DNA from: an uncultured Eubacteriales bacterium
Lineage (GTDB): Bacteria; Bacillota; Clostridia; Peptostreptococcales; Anaerovoracaceae
Length of the DNA stretch: 64,000 nucleotides
Direction of reading: 5' to 3'
Assembly (NCBI GenBank): GCA_900547295.1
Contig: URGK01000001.1
Location: forward strand, 1-64,000
The notes under the pieces are model-generated. The model was not told where the DNA came from. It saw nothing but the letters and a program-made list of their open reading frames with translations, and searched no databases. Position numbers and translations under genes: made by a program. The stretch's first letter is position 1; each line of letters begins with the position of its first letter. This document shows, one piece after another, positions 27,816-37,235 of this stretch.

Positions 27816-27836
27816 GAAAAAGGGCTTATCGCCCTA
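27816..27836 (-). terminator. Intrinsic terminator after the EamA/MerR-remnant unit
   Basis: AGGGC-GATAA-GCCCT followed by TTTTC on the minus strand. Confidence 0.65.
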
Positions 27837-28031
27837 ACGGTTTGTTTCCGTTAATGCGGCAGCCCTATTTTCATAATGCCGCAGGCTGCTGATACTGATA
27901 TGCAACAGCTTCGATACCTCCTCCATTGGGAAAAGTGTTGCCGGAAACAGCTGTGAGGTCATGTAAACGTCATGGACACGCACAAACGCAATAGCGAGAA
28001 TATTATGCAGGAACGACAGCCCGCAGTTCAT
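27834..28031 (-). pseudogene. Truncated MerR-like DNA-binding stub
   Basis: 65-codon frame directly after the EamA gene. Its C-terminal half, MEEVSKLLHISISSLRHYE, looks like the N-terminal helix-turn-helix of MerR regulators (normally ...GISxxTLRYYExxG), after which the frame stops and the rest of a regulator (about 60-200 residues) is absent. The upstream half is unlike any family I know. The EamA promoter has a MerR-type 19-bp spacer with a dyad, which supports an ancestral regulator here. Confidence 0.35.
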
Positions 28032-28034
28032 TTG

Positions 28035-28976
28035 TTATTCTTCAAGCTGTTTTGTACCTTGTTCCAGCTTTTTCTCTGTCTGTTCCAGGCTGTCAATCTT
28101 TCCTTTTTCCTTGATTACTATGTAACCTGCTGCAATAACCACAGCGCCTCCCAGCATCTGAAGCGGCGACAGGCTTTCTCTGAGAAATATCCAGCCGAAT
28201 ACAGCTGTTGATACCGGCAGGAAATCGGAATACAGAGCTGAGGTCGTAGGTCCCAGTTTTTTGAGTCCGTATACCATGATTAAAAATCCGAACCCTGCTG
28301 AACCCATTCCAAGATAGATAAGGCCTGCTATCAGCGTCGGCTGAAGCTGTGTGAAATCAGGCATGTTTCGCAGCGCAATCGGCGCCATTATGCAAAGTGA
28401 ACACAGCATCTGAGTGCATGCAAGGGTAAAGCTGTCATAATCCTTGAGATACGAGGTTATATAGTTATATACATTCCAGCAGAACACTGCGCCAAGAGCC
28501 AGCAGATATCCCAAAGCCCTTCCCTGAAACAGCTCGCTGAAATCCGCGCCGATTACAAGCACCACTCCGCAAAGGCACAAAACCATACCGATAATAATTC
28601 TTCTGTTTGCCCTTCGTTTGAATATAACTCTCTCTGCAATTATCGAAATCACAGGTACAAATGCAAGTACTATTGTAACCAGCGATGCCGGAATATAGCT
28701 TAATGCATTGTATTCACAGTTGAAATACAGCACCTCTCCGCACAGGGAGCAGAGCAGAAATACGGGTATGTCCTTTGGCCTTATTAAATTAAAATTGCCT
28801 CTTAGCAGTTTGATTGTCAGTATTGTAACAAAGCCTATGGAATACTTACAGAAAAGCAGGCTCATAGGCTTGAACACCTCAAGTCCTGTTTTGGCTACAA
28901 CATAATCAAATCCCCATAACATTACAAGAACTGTCATAAGGATATACGCGGGTTTCTTATTAATCTTCTCTTCCAA
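28035..28976 (-). CDS. EamA/DMT-superfamily drug-metabolite exporter
   Basis: 313 residues, ten predicted membrane helices in two EamA halves, each about five helices. Typical segments are MTVLVMLWGFDYVVAKTGL near the N-terminus, YIPASLVTIVLAFVPVISII at the end of the first half, and GAVVIAAGYIVI closing the second. C-terminal charged tail (KKLEQGTKQLEE). Substrate unknown. It is preceded by a MerR-type promoter. Confidence 0.85.
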   Translation of the reverse strand: MEEKINKKPAYILMTVLVMLWGFDYVVAKTGLEVFKPMSLLFCKYSIGFVTILTIKLLRGNFNLIRPKDIPVFLLCSLCGEVLYFNCEYNALSYIPASLVTIVLAFVPVISIIAERVIFKRRANRRIIIGMVLCLCGVVLVIGADFSELFQGRALGYLLALGAVFCWNVYNYITSYLKDYDSFTLACTQMLCSLCIMAPIALRNMPDFTQLQPTLIAGLIYLGMGSAGFGFLIMVYGLKKLGPTTSALYSDFLPVSTAVFGWIFLRESLSPLQMLGGAVVIAAGYIVIKEKGKIDSLEQTEKKLEQGTKQLEE

Positions 28977-29014
28977 TTTGTTCTCCTTTTTTCGCTAAAT
29001 TTATCAACTCAACC

Positions 29015-29045
29015 ATTTTAAAGTATACAGTAACTGTATAGTCAA
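29015..29045 (-). promoter_or_regulatory. MerR-type promoter with dyad operator for the EamA gene
   Basis: On the minus strand TTGACT and TAAAAT are 19 bp apart, longer than normal. The spacer region holds the perfect inverted repeat TATACAG-TTA-CTGTATA (29024-29040). A 19-20 bp spacer with a central dyad is the hallmark of MerR-regulated promoters. A 17-bp alternative -10 (TTTAAA) also exists. Confidence 0.55.
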
Positions 29046-29099
29046 GAGTTTTAAAAAGAAAAAGGGCATATTAAAACACCCCATTTTCCAGTATTTCAA

Positions 29100-29619
29100 T
29101 TATTCACAGCGGTTGTAGCTTACACGCTCTTCAAACGGTTTTCTTGAGTTCTGAACAACATCTTCCTCCGGAATACCCATCGGCATAATTGTTCTTACTG
29201 TTTTCCCTGCGGGAAGATTGAGCATCTCCCTGATTTTATCATTGTTGCCGTCGGTGTTTGTATCGCCGTCCATCCACACTGTAGCATACCCCATTGCTGT
29301 AGCCGCAAGCCATAAGGTCTGAGCTGCCGCACCGTAATCTACAATTTCAAAACAGAAGCCGTCTGCCTCTATTCTCTCAGATACCACCACGATTATAGCC
29401 GGCGCTGTTTCTGTCGCCTCTGACGGCATAAGCTCTGCAATCTGTTTCCTGAGCTTTTCATCTGTAACAACTACAAAACTTGTGCTCTGCAGATTATAAG
29501 CCTGACGGGGCTTTCAATGCAGCTCCCAGAATCTTTCTGATGTCTTCATCAGGTATTGCAATGTCTTTAAATCTGCTGCGATAGCTGCCTCTCTTATTAA
29601 CTGTTTCAAAAAAATCCAT
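29100..29619 (-). pseudogene. Nitroreductase-family protein with a single-base frameshift
   Basis: Frame 1 starts at an ATG after AAGGAGG and reads MDFFETVNKRGSYRSRFKD to ALKAPSGL then stops. Shifting by one base at about 29509 restores YNLQSTSFVVVTDEKLRKQ and runs on through VVVSERIEADGF, DYGAAAQTLWLAATAMGY to the natural end NRCE. The fault is one extra T in GGCTTATAATC where GGCTATAATC would encode G-Y-N. Joined, the protein would be about 172 residues, a normal FMN-dependent nitroreductase. It could be a true mutation or a sequencing/assembly slip. Confidence 0.85.
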
Positions 29620-29826
29620 TTAAAAACCTCCTTTTGCTCAGCATTTATGCCTTTAAAGTCATCATATTCCCGCAGATACTGATTTTCAAGAGCAGTTTTA
29701 CGTTTTTTTCTGTCAGCGGCAACTAAAACACATTTTGGAATTTATGTATGTTTTATGCAAAAAATCGTATCTATGCGAACGGGGATTTGAGATATACTGC
29801 TTATATATAACCGCCAATTATAAACG

Positions 29827-29871
29827 CAGACACTCAGAGCAACACAGTTTAAGTGCTGCTCCAAGTGCCTG
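29827..29871. terminator. Long imperfect hairpin downstream of uvrA
   Basis: A 15-bp stem with several G-U pairs (CAGACACTCAGAGCA against TGCTCCAAGTGCCTG). On the plus strand it is followed by TTTTT, on the minus strand by TTTATAA. Plausible uvrA terminator; orientation uncertain. Confidence 0.45.
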
Positions 29872-29892
29872 TTTTTCATTGGTTTCTATCCG

Positions 29893-32730
29893 TTATTTGT
29901 TCCACGCCAGAACTTTTTTAAGGAACTGTCCCGTATATGAGCTTTCTACCTCTGCAACATCTTCAGGAGTCCCCTCTGCGACTATAGTGCCGCCTCTGAT
30001 GCCTCCATCAGGTCCCAGGTCAATTATATGGTCCGCTTTTTTGATGACATCGAGGTTGTGCTCGATTACAACTACAGTGTTGCCCGCATCAACCAGCCTG
30101 TCAAGCACCTCAAGCAGCTTGTCCACATCTGCAAAATGAAGTCCGGTTGTAGGCTCATCAAGGATATATAAAGTCCTGCCGGTGCTTTTTCTGGAAAGCT
30201 CAGAAGCAAGCTTAACTCTCTGCGCCTCGCCTCCTGAAAGCTGTGTTGACGGCTGTCCTATCTTAATATATCCGAGTCCTACCTCTTCAAGAGTACGCAG
30301 GTGTCTTTCTATTGACGGTATATTGCCGAAAAACTCCAGACCCTCTGAAACGGTCATATCAAGTACATCGAATATGCTCTTATCCTTGTATTTGACTTCA
30401 AGGGTTTCCCTGTTGTATCTCTTGCCCTTGCAGACCTCACAAGGCACATATACATCCGGCAGGAAGTGCATTTCGATTTTGATTATGCCGTCGCCCTTGC
30501 AGGCCTCACATCTGCCCCCGCTTATATTAAAGCTGAACCTGCCTTTTTCGTAGCCTCTGAGCTTGGCTTCGGGAAGCTGACTGAACAGATCTCTGATATT
30601 GGTGAAAACTCCGGTATATGTTGCAGGGTTTGACCTTGGAGTTCTGCCTATAGGCGACTGATCTATATTTATAACCTTGTCAATATTCTCAAGTCCTGTT
30701 ATCTCATTGTGCTTTCCCGGTTTTTCTCTGAGCTTGTTGGTTACAGAAGCCGCTCCCTTGTAGAGAATTTCATTTACAAGAGTGGATTTGCCGGACCCTG
30801 ACACGCCTGTAACACATACAAGCTTGCCTAGAGGTATCTTTACGTCTATATCTTTGAGGTTGTTTTCGGCAGCGCCTTTAACTGTCAGGAATTTGCCGTT
30901 TCCCTCGCGTCTTGTCTCCGGTACTTTGATTTCTTTTTTGCCGGACAGATACTGGCCTGTAATTGATCTGTCGCACGCCATTATCTCTTCTACTGTTCCC
31001 TGGCACACCACTTCTCCGCCGTTTGTGCCGGCGCCGGGACCTATATCTACAATATGGTCTGCCGCAAACATTGTTTCTCCGTCATGCTCAACGACAATAA
31101 GGGTATTGCCCAGGTCCGTAAGGTGCCTTAGGGTTGCAAGAAGCTTCTCGTTGTCTTTCTGGTGAAGCCCTATGCTTGGCTCATCGAGAATATACAGCAC
31201 TCCTACAAGGCTTGAGCCTATCTGTGTCGCAAGCCTTATTCTCTGCGCCTCTCCTCCCGACAGGGTTCCCGCTGACCTTGACAGGGTCAGATAATCAAGT
31301 CCCACGTCAATCAGGAATGACAGTCTTTCTCTTATTTCTTTTAATATCTGTTTTGCGATTGCCGCTTCTTTTTCTGTAAGCTCCAGAGAATTTATAAAGT
31401 TGAGAGCGTCTGTAACAGACATATCAGAAAGCTCCGCTATGTTTTTGCCTCCGACCGTAACTGCCAGAACCTCAGGCTTCAGCCTCATACCGTTACAGTC
31501 CGGGCAGGCGCTGATGCTCATACAGGTTTCCATCTTCTCCCTGAACACCTCGGAAGCGCCCTCTCTGTATCTTCGTTCAAGTATGCCCACAATCCCCTCA
31601 AACGGTTCATCGCGGTATGATACCGCCTTGGTGTATTTGCTGGTATATACAAATTTAACAGGCCGTCCCATAGTTCCGTACATAAGCTCCTTTCGGAACT
31701 TCTTAGGAAGCTCTTTGTACGGCGTGTTAAGATCCACATTATGCTCCGCCGCCAGCGCCTCAACCATAGAGCGATACCAGCCGCCCTCGTTTTCGAGGCT
31801 CTTGAAAGCTGCCACAAAGCATCCGTCAAGCACTGATCTGTCGCTGTCCGCAACTATAAGGTTGGGGTCCATATACTGTGTAAATCCAAGTCCCTTGCAG
31901 GTAGGGCAAGCTCCAAAGGGGCTGTTGAAAGAGAACATTCTCGGCTCCAGTTCTTCTATGCTTATGCCGTGCTCAGGGCAGGCAAGCTTGGTACTGAATG
32001 TTCTGATTTCTTCTCCTGCAAGAATGTTCACAAGACCGTCGCCGTGACTTATGGCAAGCTCTACAGCCTCTGCAAGTCTTGACTCTATGCCTTCCTTTAC
32101 AACCAGTCTGTCCACTACGATTTCTATGGTATGCTTTATCTGCTTTTCGAGTTTGATTTCATCCTCGTTGATATTGACAATTTCACCGTCTATCCTTGCT
32201 CTGATGAAGCCCTCTTTGCGTATTCTTTCGATTATTTTTTCGTGTTCACCTTTTCGCTGGCGTATTACAGGCGCAAGCACATACAGCTTGGTGCCTGCTT
32301 CCATGGCCATTATCCTGTCTACAATCTGGTCTACCGACTGACTTGAGATTTCTCTGCCGCATACAGGGCAGTGAGGTATGCCTATTCTGGCATACATAAG
32401 TCTCAGATAGTCGTGTATTTCTGTTACCGTACCTACTGTTGATCTCGGATTTTTGCTTGTTGTCTTCTGGTCTATGGATATTGCCGGGGAAAGGCCCTCA
32501 ATATATTCTACGTCCGGTTTTTCCATCTGACCGAGGAACTGCCTTGCATATGCCGAAAGACTCTCCACATATCTTCTCTGTCCCTCTGCATATATGGTGT
32601 CAAACGCCAGAGAGGATTTGCCCGAGCCTGAAAGCCCTGTAAATACCACAAGCTTATCTCTGGGTATTGTGATATCTATATTTTTGAGGTTGTTCTCATT
32701 TGCACCCTTTATGATTATATCCTTTGACAT
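29893..32730 (-). CDS. uvrA: Excinuclease ABC subunit A
   Basis: 945 residues, standard length. Damage-recognition ATPase of nucleotide excision repair, working as UvrA2 with UvrB. Two ABC modules are visible: Walker A GLSGSGKSSLAF (about 31) and GVSGSGKSTLVNE (about 640), signatures LSGGEAQRIRLATQI and LSGGEAQRVKLASEL, and Walker B ILDEPSIGLH and ILDEPTTGLH. Zinc fingers CPVCG..., CPTCKG, and CEACKGDG with CEVCKGKRYN. Lies 14 nt after uvrB in the SOS-controlled operon. Confidence 0.98.
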   Translation of the reverse strand: MSKDIIIKGANENNLKNIDITIPRDKLVVFTGLSGSGKSSLAFDTIYAEGQRRYVESLSAYARQFLGQMEKPDVEYIEGLSPAISIDQKTTSKNPRSTVGTVTEIHDYLRLMYARIGIPHCPVCGREISSQSVDQIVDRIMAMEAGTKLYVLAPVIRQRKGEHEKIIERIRKEGFIRARIDGEIVNINEDEIKLEKQIKHTIEIVVDRLVVKEGIESRLAEAVELAISHGDGLVNILAGEEIRTFSTKLACPEHGISIEELEPRMFSFNSPFGACPTCKGLGFTQYMDPNLIVADSDRSVLDGCFVAAFKSLENEGGWYRSMVEALAAEHNVDLNTPYKELPKKFRKELMYGTMGRPVKFVYTSKYTKAVSYRDEPFEGIVGILERRYREGASEVFREKMETCMSISACPDCNGMRLKPEVLAVTVGGKNIAELSDMSVTDALNFINSLELTEKEAAIAKQILKEIRERLSFLIDVGLDYLTLSRSAGTLSGGEAQRIRLATQIGSSLVGVLYILDEPSIGLHQKDNEKLLATLRHLTDLGNTLIVVEHDGETMFAADHIVDIGPGAGTNGGEVVCQGTVEEIMACDRSITGQYLSGKKEIKVPETRREGNGKFLTVKGAAENNLKDIDVKIPLGKLVCVTGVSGSGKSTLVNEILYKGAASVTNKLREKPGKHNEITGLENIDKVINIDQSPIGRTPRSNPATYTGVFTNIRDLFSQLPEAKLRGYEKGRFSFNISGGRCEACKGDGIIKIEMHFLPDVYVPCEVCKGKRYNRETLEVKYKDKSIFDVLDMTVSEGLEFFGNIPSIERHLRTLEEVGLGYIKIGQPSTQLSGGEAQRVKLASELSRKSTGRTLYILDEPTTGLHFADVDKLLEVLDRLVDAGNTVVVIEHNLDVIKKADHIIDLGPDGGIRGGTIVAEGTPEDVAEVESSYTGQFLKKVLAWNK

Positions 32731-32744
32731 CTCTATCTCTACTC

Positions 32745-34715
32745 CTATAATTTTGCTTTGTATTCAAATATACGGTCACGAAGCATTGCTGCTCTTTCAA
32801 ACTGCCAGTCTGCAGCCGCCTGCTTCATTTCCTTTTCCATCTTTTTGATGTATTCTGCAAGTTCTTTTTTGGTCAGTTCAAGAGGTGATTTGCCCTCATA
32901 GCTGTCATCTTCGGCAGGCTTGGTTGCCTCTATTACCTCTCTTACCGACTTCTTGATAGTCTGCGGTGTGATACCGTTTTCTTCGTTGTATTTCTGCTGT
33001 ATTTCCCTACGTCTGCGGGTTTCGGATATAGCCGCCTCCATAGCCCTGCTGATACCGTCGGCATACATTATAACTCTGCCGTCTGCATTTCTTGCAGCTC
33101 TGCCTATGGTCTGTATCAGTGAGGTTTCTGTTCTGAGGAAGCCCTCCTTGTCAGCATCAAGTATGGCAACAAGAGAAACCTCAGGAATGTCAAGACCCTC
33201 TCTGAGCAGGTTGATACCTACCAGCACATCAAATCTGTCGAGTCTTAAATCTCTGATAATCTCCATTCTCTCCAGCGTATCTATCTCTGAATGAAGATAT
33301 CTTACTCTGATGCCTGCATTTTTGAGGTAGTCCGTCAGACTCTCCGCCATTTTTTTGGTAAGGGTCGTAACAAAGACCTTCTCGCCCTTTTCGGTGGTTT
33401 TGTTTATCTCTCCTATCAGGTGGTCAATCTGACCCTCGCTTGGAACAATGGTTATTTCAGGGTCAAGAAGTCCCGTCGGCCTTATTATCTGCTGGGCTGT
33501 AATGCCTCCGCTCTTTTCTTTTTCGTAGGCTGCCGGTGTGGCGCTTACATATATGGCCTGATTGACTATGTTTTCAAATTCCTCGAATTTGAGAGGTCTG
33601 TTATCCAGTGCCGACGGCAATCTGAAGCCGTAGTCCACAAGCGAGGATTTCCTTGATCTGTCACCTGCATACATGGCCCGAAGCTGCGGCAGCATTACAT
33701 GTGACTCGTCAATTATGATAAGAAAGTCATCAGGGAAATAGTCTATAAGGGTGTACGGTCTTGTCCCTGCCGGCAGATTGTTGATATGCCTTGAGTAATT
33801 CTCAATACCCTTGCACCTGCCTATTTCTCTGAGCATCTCTATATCGTATCTGGTCCTCTGCTCTATTCTCTGCGCCTCAAGGAGCTTGCCTCTGTCCTTG
33901 AACCACCTTATCCGCTCCTGCAACTCCTCGTCAATAGTGACAAGGGCTCTGTTCATTTTTTCTTCCGATGCCACATAATGCGAAGCCGGAAATATGGATA
34001 CGTGGTTTCTGAGTCCCAGAATCTCTCCTGTGACAGGATTTATCTCTTTGATTGTGTCTATTTCATCACCGAACAGCTCAACTCTTACTGCGCTTTCGGA
34101 GCCTGCGGGATATATGTCTATAACATCGCCTCTGACTCTGAACGTGCCTCTGACAAATCCGAGGTCGTTTCGGGTATACTGGATTTCAATAAGCTTGCGG
34201 AGCAGCTCTGTACGCTCTTTTTCCATACCGGGTCTGAGTGATATTACCTGATTTTCGTAATCCACAGGGGAACCCAGTCCGTATATGCAGGATACCGATG
34301 CAACGATAATTACATCTCTGCGCTCTGCAAGGGCTGCCGTTGCAGAGTGGCGGAGCTTCTCTATCTCATCATTGATATCCGAGTCTTTCTCAATATATGT
34401 GTCAGTTGAGGCCACATATGCCTCAGGCTGATAGTAGTCATAGTAGGAAACAAAGTATTCAACCGCATTGTCCGGGAAAAATTCCTTGAACTCTCCGTGA
34501 AGCTGCGCTGCCAGTGTCTTGTTGTGGGATATTACAAGTGTCGGCTTCTGGACTCTTTCGATGATATTTGCCATAGTAAAGGTCTTGCCGGAGCCTGTAA
34601 CTCCCATAAGGGTCTGATGCTTCCTGCCGTCTAAAACGCCGCGGGCAAGTATATCTATTGCATGTTGCTGATCGCCGGTCGGATTATATTCAGATGATAT
34701 TTTAAAACGCTCCAT
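32745..34715 (-). CDS. uvrB: Excinuclease ABC subunit B
   Basis: 656 residues. Helicase-like subunit that verifies damage and loads UvrC. It has Walker A GVTGSGKTFTMA (about 40), the damage-probing beta-hairpin YFVSYYDYYQPEAYV, DESHV, SATPAAYEK, QTIGRAARN and the C-terminal UVR motif (ELAEYIKKMEKEMKQAA...). First gene of uvrBA, with an SOS box overlapping its promoter. Confidence 0.98.
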   Translation of the reverse strand: MERFKISSEYNPTGDQQHAIDILARGVLDGRKHQTLMGVTGSGKTFTMANIIERVQKPTLVISHNKTLAAQLHGEFKEFFPDNAVEYFVSYYDYYQPEAYVASTDTYIEKDSDINDEIEKLRHSATAALAERRDVIIVASVSCIYGLGSPVDYENQVISLRPGMEKERTELLRKLIEIQYTRNDLGFVRGTFRVRGDVIDIYPAGSESAVRVELFGDEIDTIKEINPVTGEILGLRNHVSIFPASHYVASEEKMNRALVTIDEELQERIRWFKDRGKLLEAQRIEQRTRYDIEMLREIGRCKGIENYSRHINNLPAGTRPYTLIDYFPDDFLIIIDESHVMLPQLRAMYAGDRSRKSSLVDYGFRLPSALDNRPLKFEEFENIVNQAIYVSATPAAYEKEKSGGITAQQIIRPTGLLDPEITIVPSEGQIDHLIGEINKTTEKGEKVFVTTLTKKMAESLTDYLKNAGIRVRYLHSEIDTLERMEIIRDLRLDRFDVLVGINLLREGLDIPEVSLVAILDADKEGFLRTETSLIQTIGRAARNADGRVIMYADGISRAMEAAISETRRRREIQQKYNEENGITPQTIKKSVREVIEATKPAEDDSYEGKSPLELTKKELAEYIKKMEKEMKQAAADWQFERAAMLRDRIFEYKAKL

Positions 34716-34745
34716 AAATACTCTCCGTAAATTGATTTATATCTG

Positions 34746-34784
34746 ATTATATCACACCTGCAAGCGGTTGTAAACACACGTTCG
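34746..34784 (-). promoter_or_regulatory. uvrBA promoter with overlapping LexA (DinR) SOS box
   Basis: Minus strand: TTTACA (34774-34769) and TATAAT (34751-34746), 17-bp spacing. CGAACGTGTGTTTA at 34784-34771 matches the Gram-positive SOS consensus CGAACRNRYGTTYG at 13 of 14 positions and overlaps the -35, so LexA binding would block transcription. Confidence 0.85.
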
Positions 34785-34810
34785 TCATATGCACACGCCT
34801 GTGTCTTCAC

Positions 34811-34855
34811 AAAAACAGCCCCCTATGATAACTTATTCTTACCACAGGAAGCTGT
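34811..34855 (-). terminator. Intrinsic terminator of the hydrogenase gene
   Basis: A 17-bp stem starting ACAGC and ending GCTGT (several G-U pairs, no mismatches), 7-nt loop, followed by TTTTTG on the minus strand. It begins 6 nt after the hydrogenase stop. Confidence 0.85.
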
Positions 34856-34861
34856 AATATT

Positions 34862-36301
34862 TCATATAATGTTTTCTGCTCCGTCAACAGCAGCCTTTAT
34901 ACTTTCAAAACCTGATGCCTGTCCGTACTCCTCGACCTCTTTCTTCTGCGACTCGCCTGTATGGGTCAGGCAGCCCGCTCCGCCTACACATCCGCCGCTG
35001 CATATCATTCCCTCAATAAAATTATTAGGCAGCAGTCCCTTTTTGGCGCGCATAAGCACCGGTTTGCATTTGTCGGCGCCCTCGCACACTACAGGATTGA
35101 GTTCAAAATCCTCCGGTGCAAGCTCTTTTACCGCTTCTTCCACCGCCGCCGTAAGACCTCCGGTCCTTGCAAATATACGTCCGTAATATGACGCCTCGTC
35201 CAGCTCTGTAGGCTCAAGTTCCTCCACGATTATATCCTTGCTGTCAATAAGCGCCTGTAATTCCTCAAAGGTAAGCACATAGTCCACAAAATCCTTTACT
35301 TTATCCTGCCTTACCTCCATCTTTTTAGAAGTGCACGGTCCTATGAACACAACCTTTGCATCCGGGTCTTTCTCCTTGATAAATCTGCCCAGCGTTGCCA
35401 TAGGCGACAGGTTATGGGAAATATGCTCCTCAAGCTCCGGAAATTTTGTTTTTATGTATTTTACAAAAGCGGGACAGCACGAAGATGTAAGGAAGCCCTT
35501 GTCTATGAGCTCCTGCGCCTCAGACCACGCAACCATATCAGCTCCCAGCGCAACCTCATGCACCTTGTAAAAGCCCAGCTCTCTGATTGCCGTAATCACC
35601 TGACCTGTCTGCGCATAGTTAAACTGACTGGCAATAGCAGGTGCAACCATCGCATATATCCTGTATCTGCTGTTGTTTTCGCTGTCCATAATCATATTTA
35701 CAACATCTACAATACTTGAAGTATCTACGGTAGCCCCAAAAGGACAAGTATATACACAGGCTCCGCAGGCAACGCATTTGTCATTGTTTATCTTAGCCTC
35801 ACCGCCATCTGCCATACTTATTGCATCAAACTTGCAGGCTCTCTCACAGGGCCTTTTGAAATTGGCGATTGCGCCATACGGACACTCTTTGGCACATTTG
35901 CCGCATTCCACACATTTATTCTTGTCAATATGCGCCTGTCCCTCTTCATCAAAGTGAATAGCTCCCAGCCTGCACACATCTGCGCATCTGTGAGCGATGC
36001 ACCCTCTGCACAGGTCAGTCACCGTATGCCCCGCCTCAGGACATTCATCACATGCAATATCAATAACCTGAATAACATTAGGATTGTTTTTGTTACCGCC
36101 CAGCGCCAGCCTTATTCGCTCTGCGACAATAGCCCTGTCCTTGTAGATACAGCAGCTCATAGGAGGCTTGTCTTTCTTGACTATTTCATTGGCTATCTCA
36201 TTAAATACTGCAAAGGAGTCATTGCCAAGCCACGTCTGATATGCCACCTCCATCAGAACCGTATACTTTAACTGCTGCACATTCGTATCAAAAATTCTCA
36301 T
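34862..36301 (-). CDS. Monomeric [FeFe]-hydrogenase (group B-like)
   Basis: 479 residues from the ATG at 36301, which has GGGAAGGA 6 nt upstream; a 21-codon in-frame extension to 36364 lacks such a site. An N-terminal region with CDECPEAG and CRGCIAHRCADVC is followed by ferredoxin motifs CVECGKCAKECP, CERACKF and CVACGACVYTCP. The H-cluster motifs are L1 TSSCCPAFVKY, L2 GPCTSKKME and L3 EGMICSGGCVGGAGC, so all cluster-ligand cysteines are kept. The L1 Phe, L2 Gly-Pro-Cys and CxGGC forms fit the clostridial monomeric group B class rather than CpI-type enzymes. It oxidises or evolves H2 with ferredoxin (direction unknown). No maturases in the window. Confidence 0.88.
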   Translation of the reverse strand: MRIFDTNVQQLKYTVLMEVAYQTWLGNDSFAVFNEIANEIVKKDKPPMSCCIYKDRAIVAERIRLALGGNKNNPNVIQVIDIACDECPEAGHTVTDLCRGCIAHRCADVCRLGAIHFDEEGQAHIDKNKCVECGKCAKECPYGAIANFKRPCERACKFDAISMADGGEAKINNDKCVACGACVYTCPFGATVDTSSIVDVVNMIMDSENNSRYRIYAMVAPAIASQFNYAQTGQVITAIRELGFYKVHEVALGADMVAWSEAQELIDKGFLTSSCCPAFVKYIKTKFPELEEHISHNLSPMATLGRFIKEKDPDAKVVFIGPCTSKKMEVRQDKVKDFVDYVLTFEELQALIDSKDIIVEELEPTELDEASYYGRIFARTGGLTAAVEEAVKELAPEDFELNPVVCEGADKCKPVLMRAKKGLLPNNFIEGMICSGGCVGGAGCLTHTGESQKKEVEEYGQASGFESIKAAVDGAENII

Positions 36302-36341
36302 ATATCCTTCCCTCTTTAAATTTACTATATCAGCTGACTGT

Positions 36342-36371
36342 ATTTTACCATATTCGCCCTGCAAAGTGCAA
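36342..36371 (-). promoter_or_regulatory. Promoter of the hydrogenase gene
   Basis: TTGCAC and TAAAAT on the minus strand with 18-bp spacing, about 41 nt upstream of the chosen ATG. Confidence 0.55.
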
Positions 36372-36417
36372 TATTGTTTGGTTTTTATTCAAATTACAGC
36401 AAACCAGTACATGTTGC

Positions 36418-36599
36418 CTATTCAAGCCTGCTTTTTCGTCTGTACTCTAAAGGTGAAACCCCGAACTGCTTCTTAAACACTGCGGCAAACTTGCTCTGGT
36501 TTGTATAGCCTGCTGCTGCGGCTGCATCAGCCACCGAAATTTTACTTCCGGTCAGAAGCTCTGCCGCTTTGTTCATTCGCATCTCTCGCACACTAAAAA
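36418..36599 (-). pseudogene. AraC-family regulator, C-terminal fragment
   Basis: A frame reading VREMRMNKAAELL, SVADAAAAAGYTNQSKFAAVF and FGVSPLEYRR, then a stop at 36418. This is the second helix-turn-helix of an AraC/XylS regulator. The rest of the protein is missing; the sequence upstream belongs to an AlkD fragment. Confidence 0.8.
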
Positions 36600-36809
36600 A
36601 GCGTGAAGGTTGTCCTCTTCATAGTATTTATGCGGAAGCTGTGATATAAAGGCGGCGGCTTCCTCTGTGCCTGCAAGCTCCTTTGCCAGCTTTCGCAGCG
36701 CCGGAGTTCTGACCCCTATAACCTTCTCCTTTGGTATATCCGGCATAAGACGTCTCTGAAAATCTCTGTAACCTGTATCCTGCATTTCAAATAGTCTGTC
36801 TGTTATCAT
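36594..36809 (-). pseudogene. DNA alkylation repair (AlkD-like) protein, N-terminal fragment
   Basis: MITDRLFEMQDTGYRDFQRR through GVRTPALRKLAKEL and QLPHKYYEEDNLHAFLV matches the start of AlkD-type HEAT-repeat glycosylases (normally about 220-240 residues). After HAFLV the frame passes into AraC-derived sequence and ends within five codons. It has a good ribosome site (AAAGGAACAGAG), so the stub may still be translated. Confidence 0.75.
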
Positions 36810-37235
36810 AATCTCTGTTCCTTTTACTTATTTTCATCAGACATTGTATCAAATTGCCGGCGCGATAGCCAGTATGCCGCTCTAAATATTTTTCAAAAAA
36901 GAATGGCGGTTTTTGAAATTATGATGTATTGTTAAGTTACCACCACCAAACAATTCCTCTTTCAAAAAACCACCATCACACACATGCTTATGATATCACG
37001 AATTTTTATCCGTCCCTCTCACCTGTACCTGCAGGTTTGTTCGATACAGCTTTGCATTTTTGAGCATAAAAACAAAAAATCTCAAACTCATTTTCAAAAT
37101 CCAGAACGGACAGTGCTTTAAACAGCGTTATGCAGGCATGCCCACTGCGCAGCTGCTGAAAGCTGTATGAAATATTGATATGTCCCGCTACTGTCAGTTC
37201 TCCGGTTCCTGATGTTTCAGGTTTATACCCTTGAT
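36810..37235. other. Gene-free 426-bp gap
   Basis: No promoter, RNA or conserved gene was recognised. On the minus strand a 70-codon open stretch without a start (about 37018-37230, containing TVAGHINISYSFQQLRSGH) directly follows the stop of the 1,997-residue protein; it may be relic coding sequence but matches nothing I know. ACCTGCAGGT at about 37028 is a short palindrome. Confidence 0.4.
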
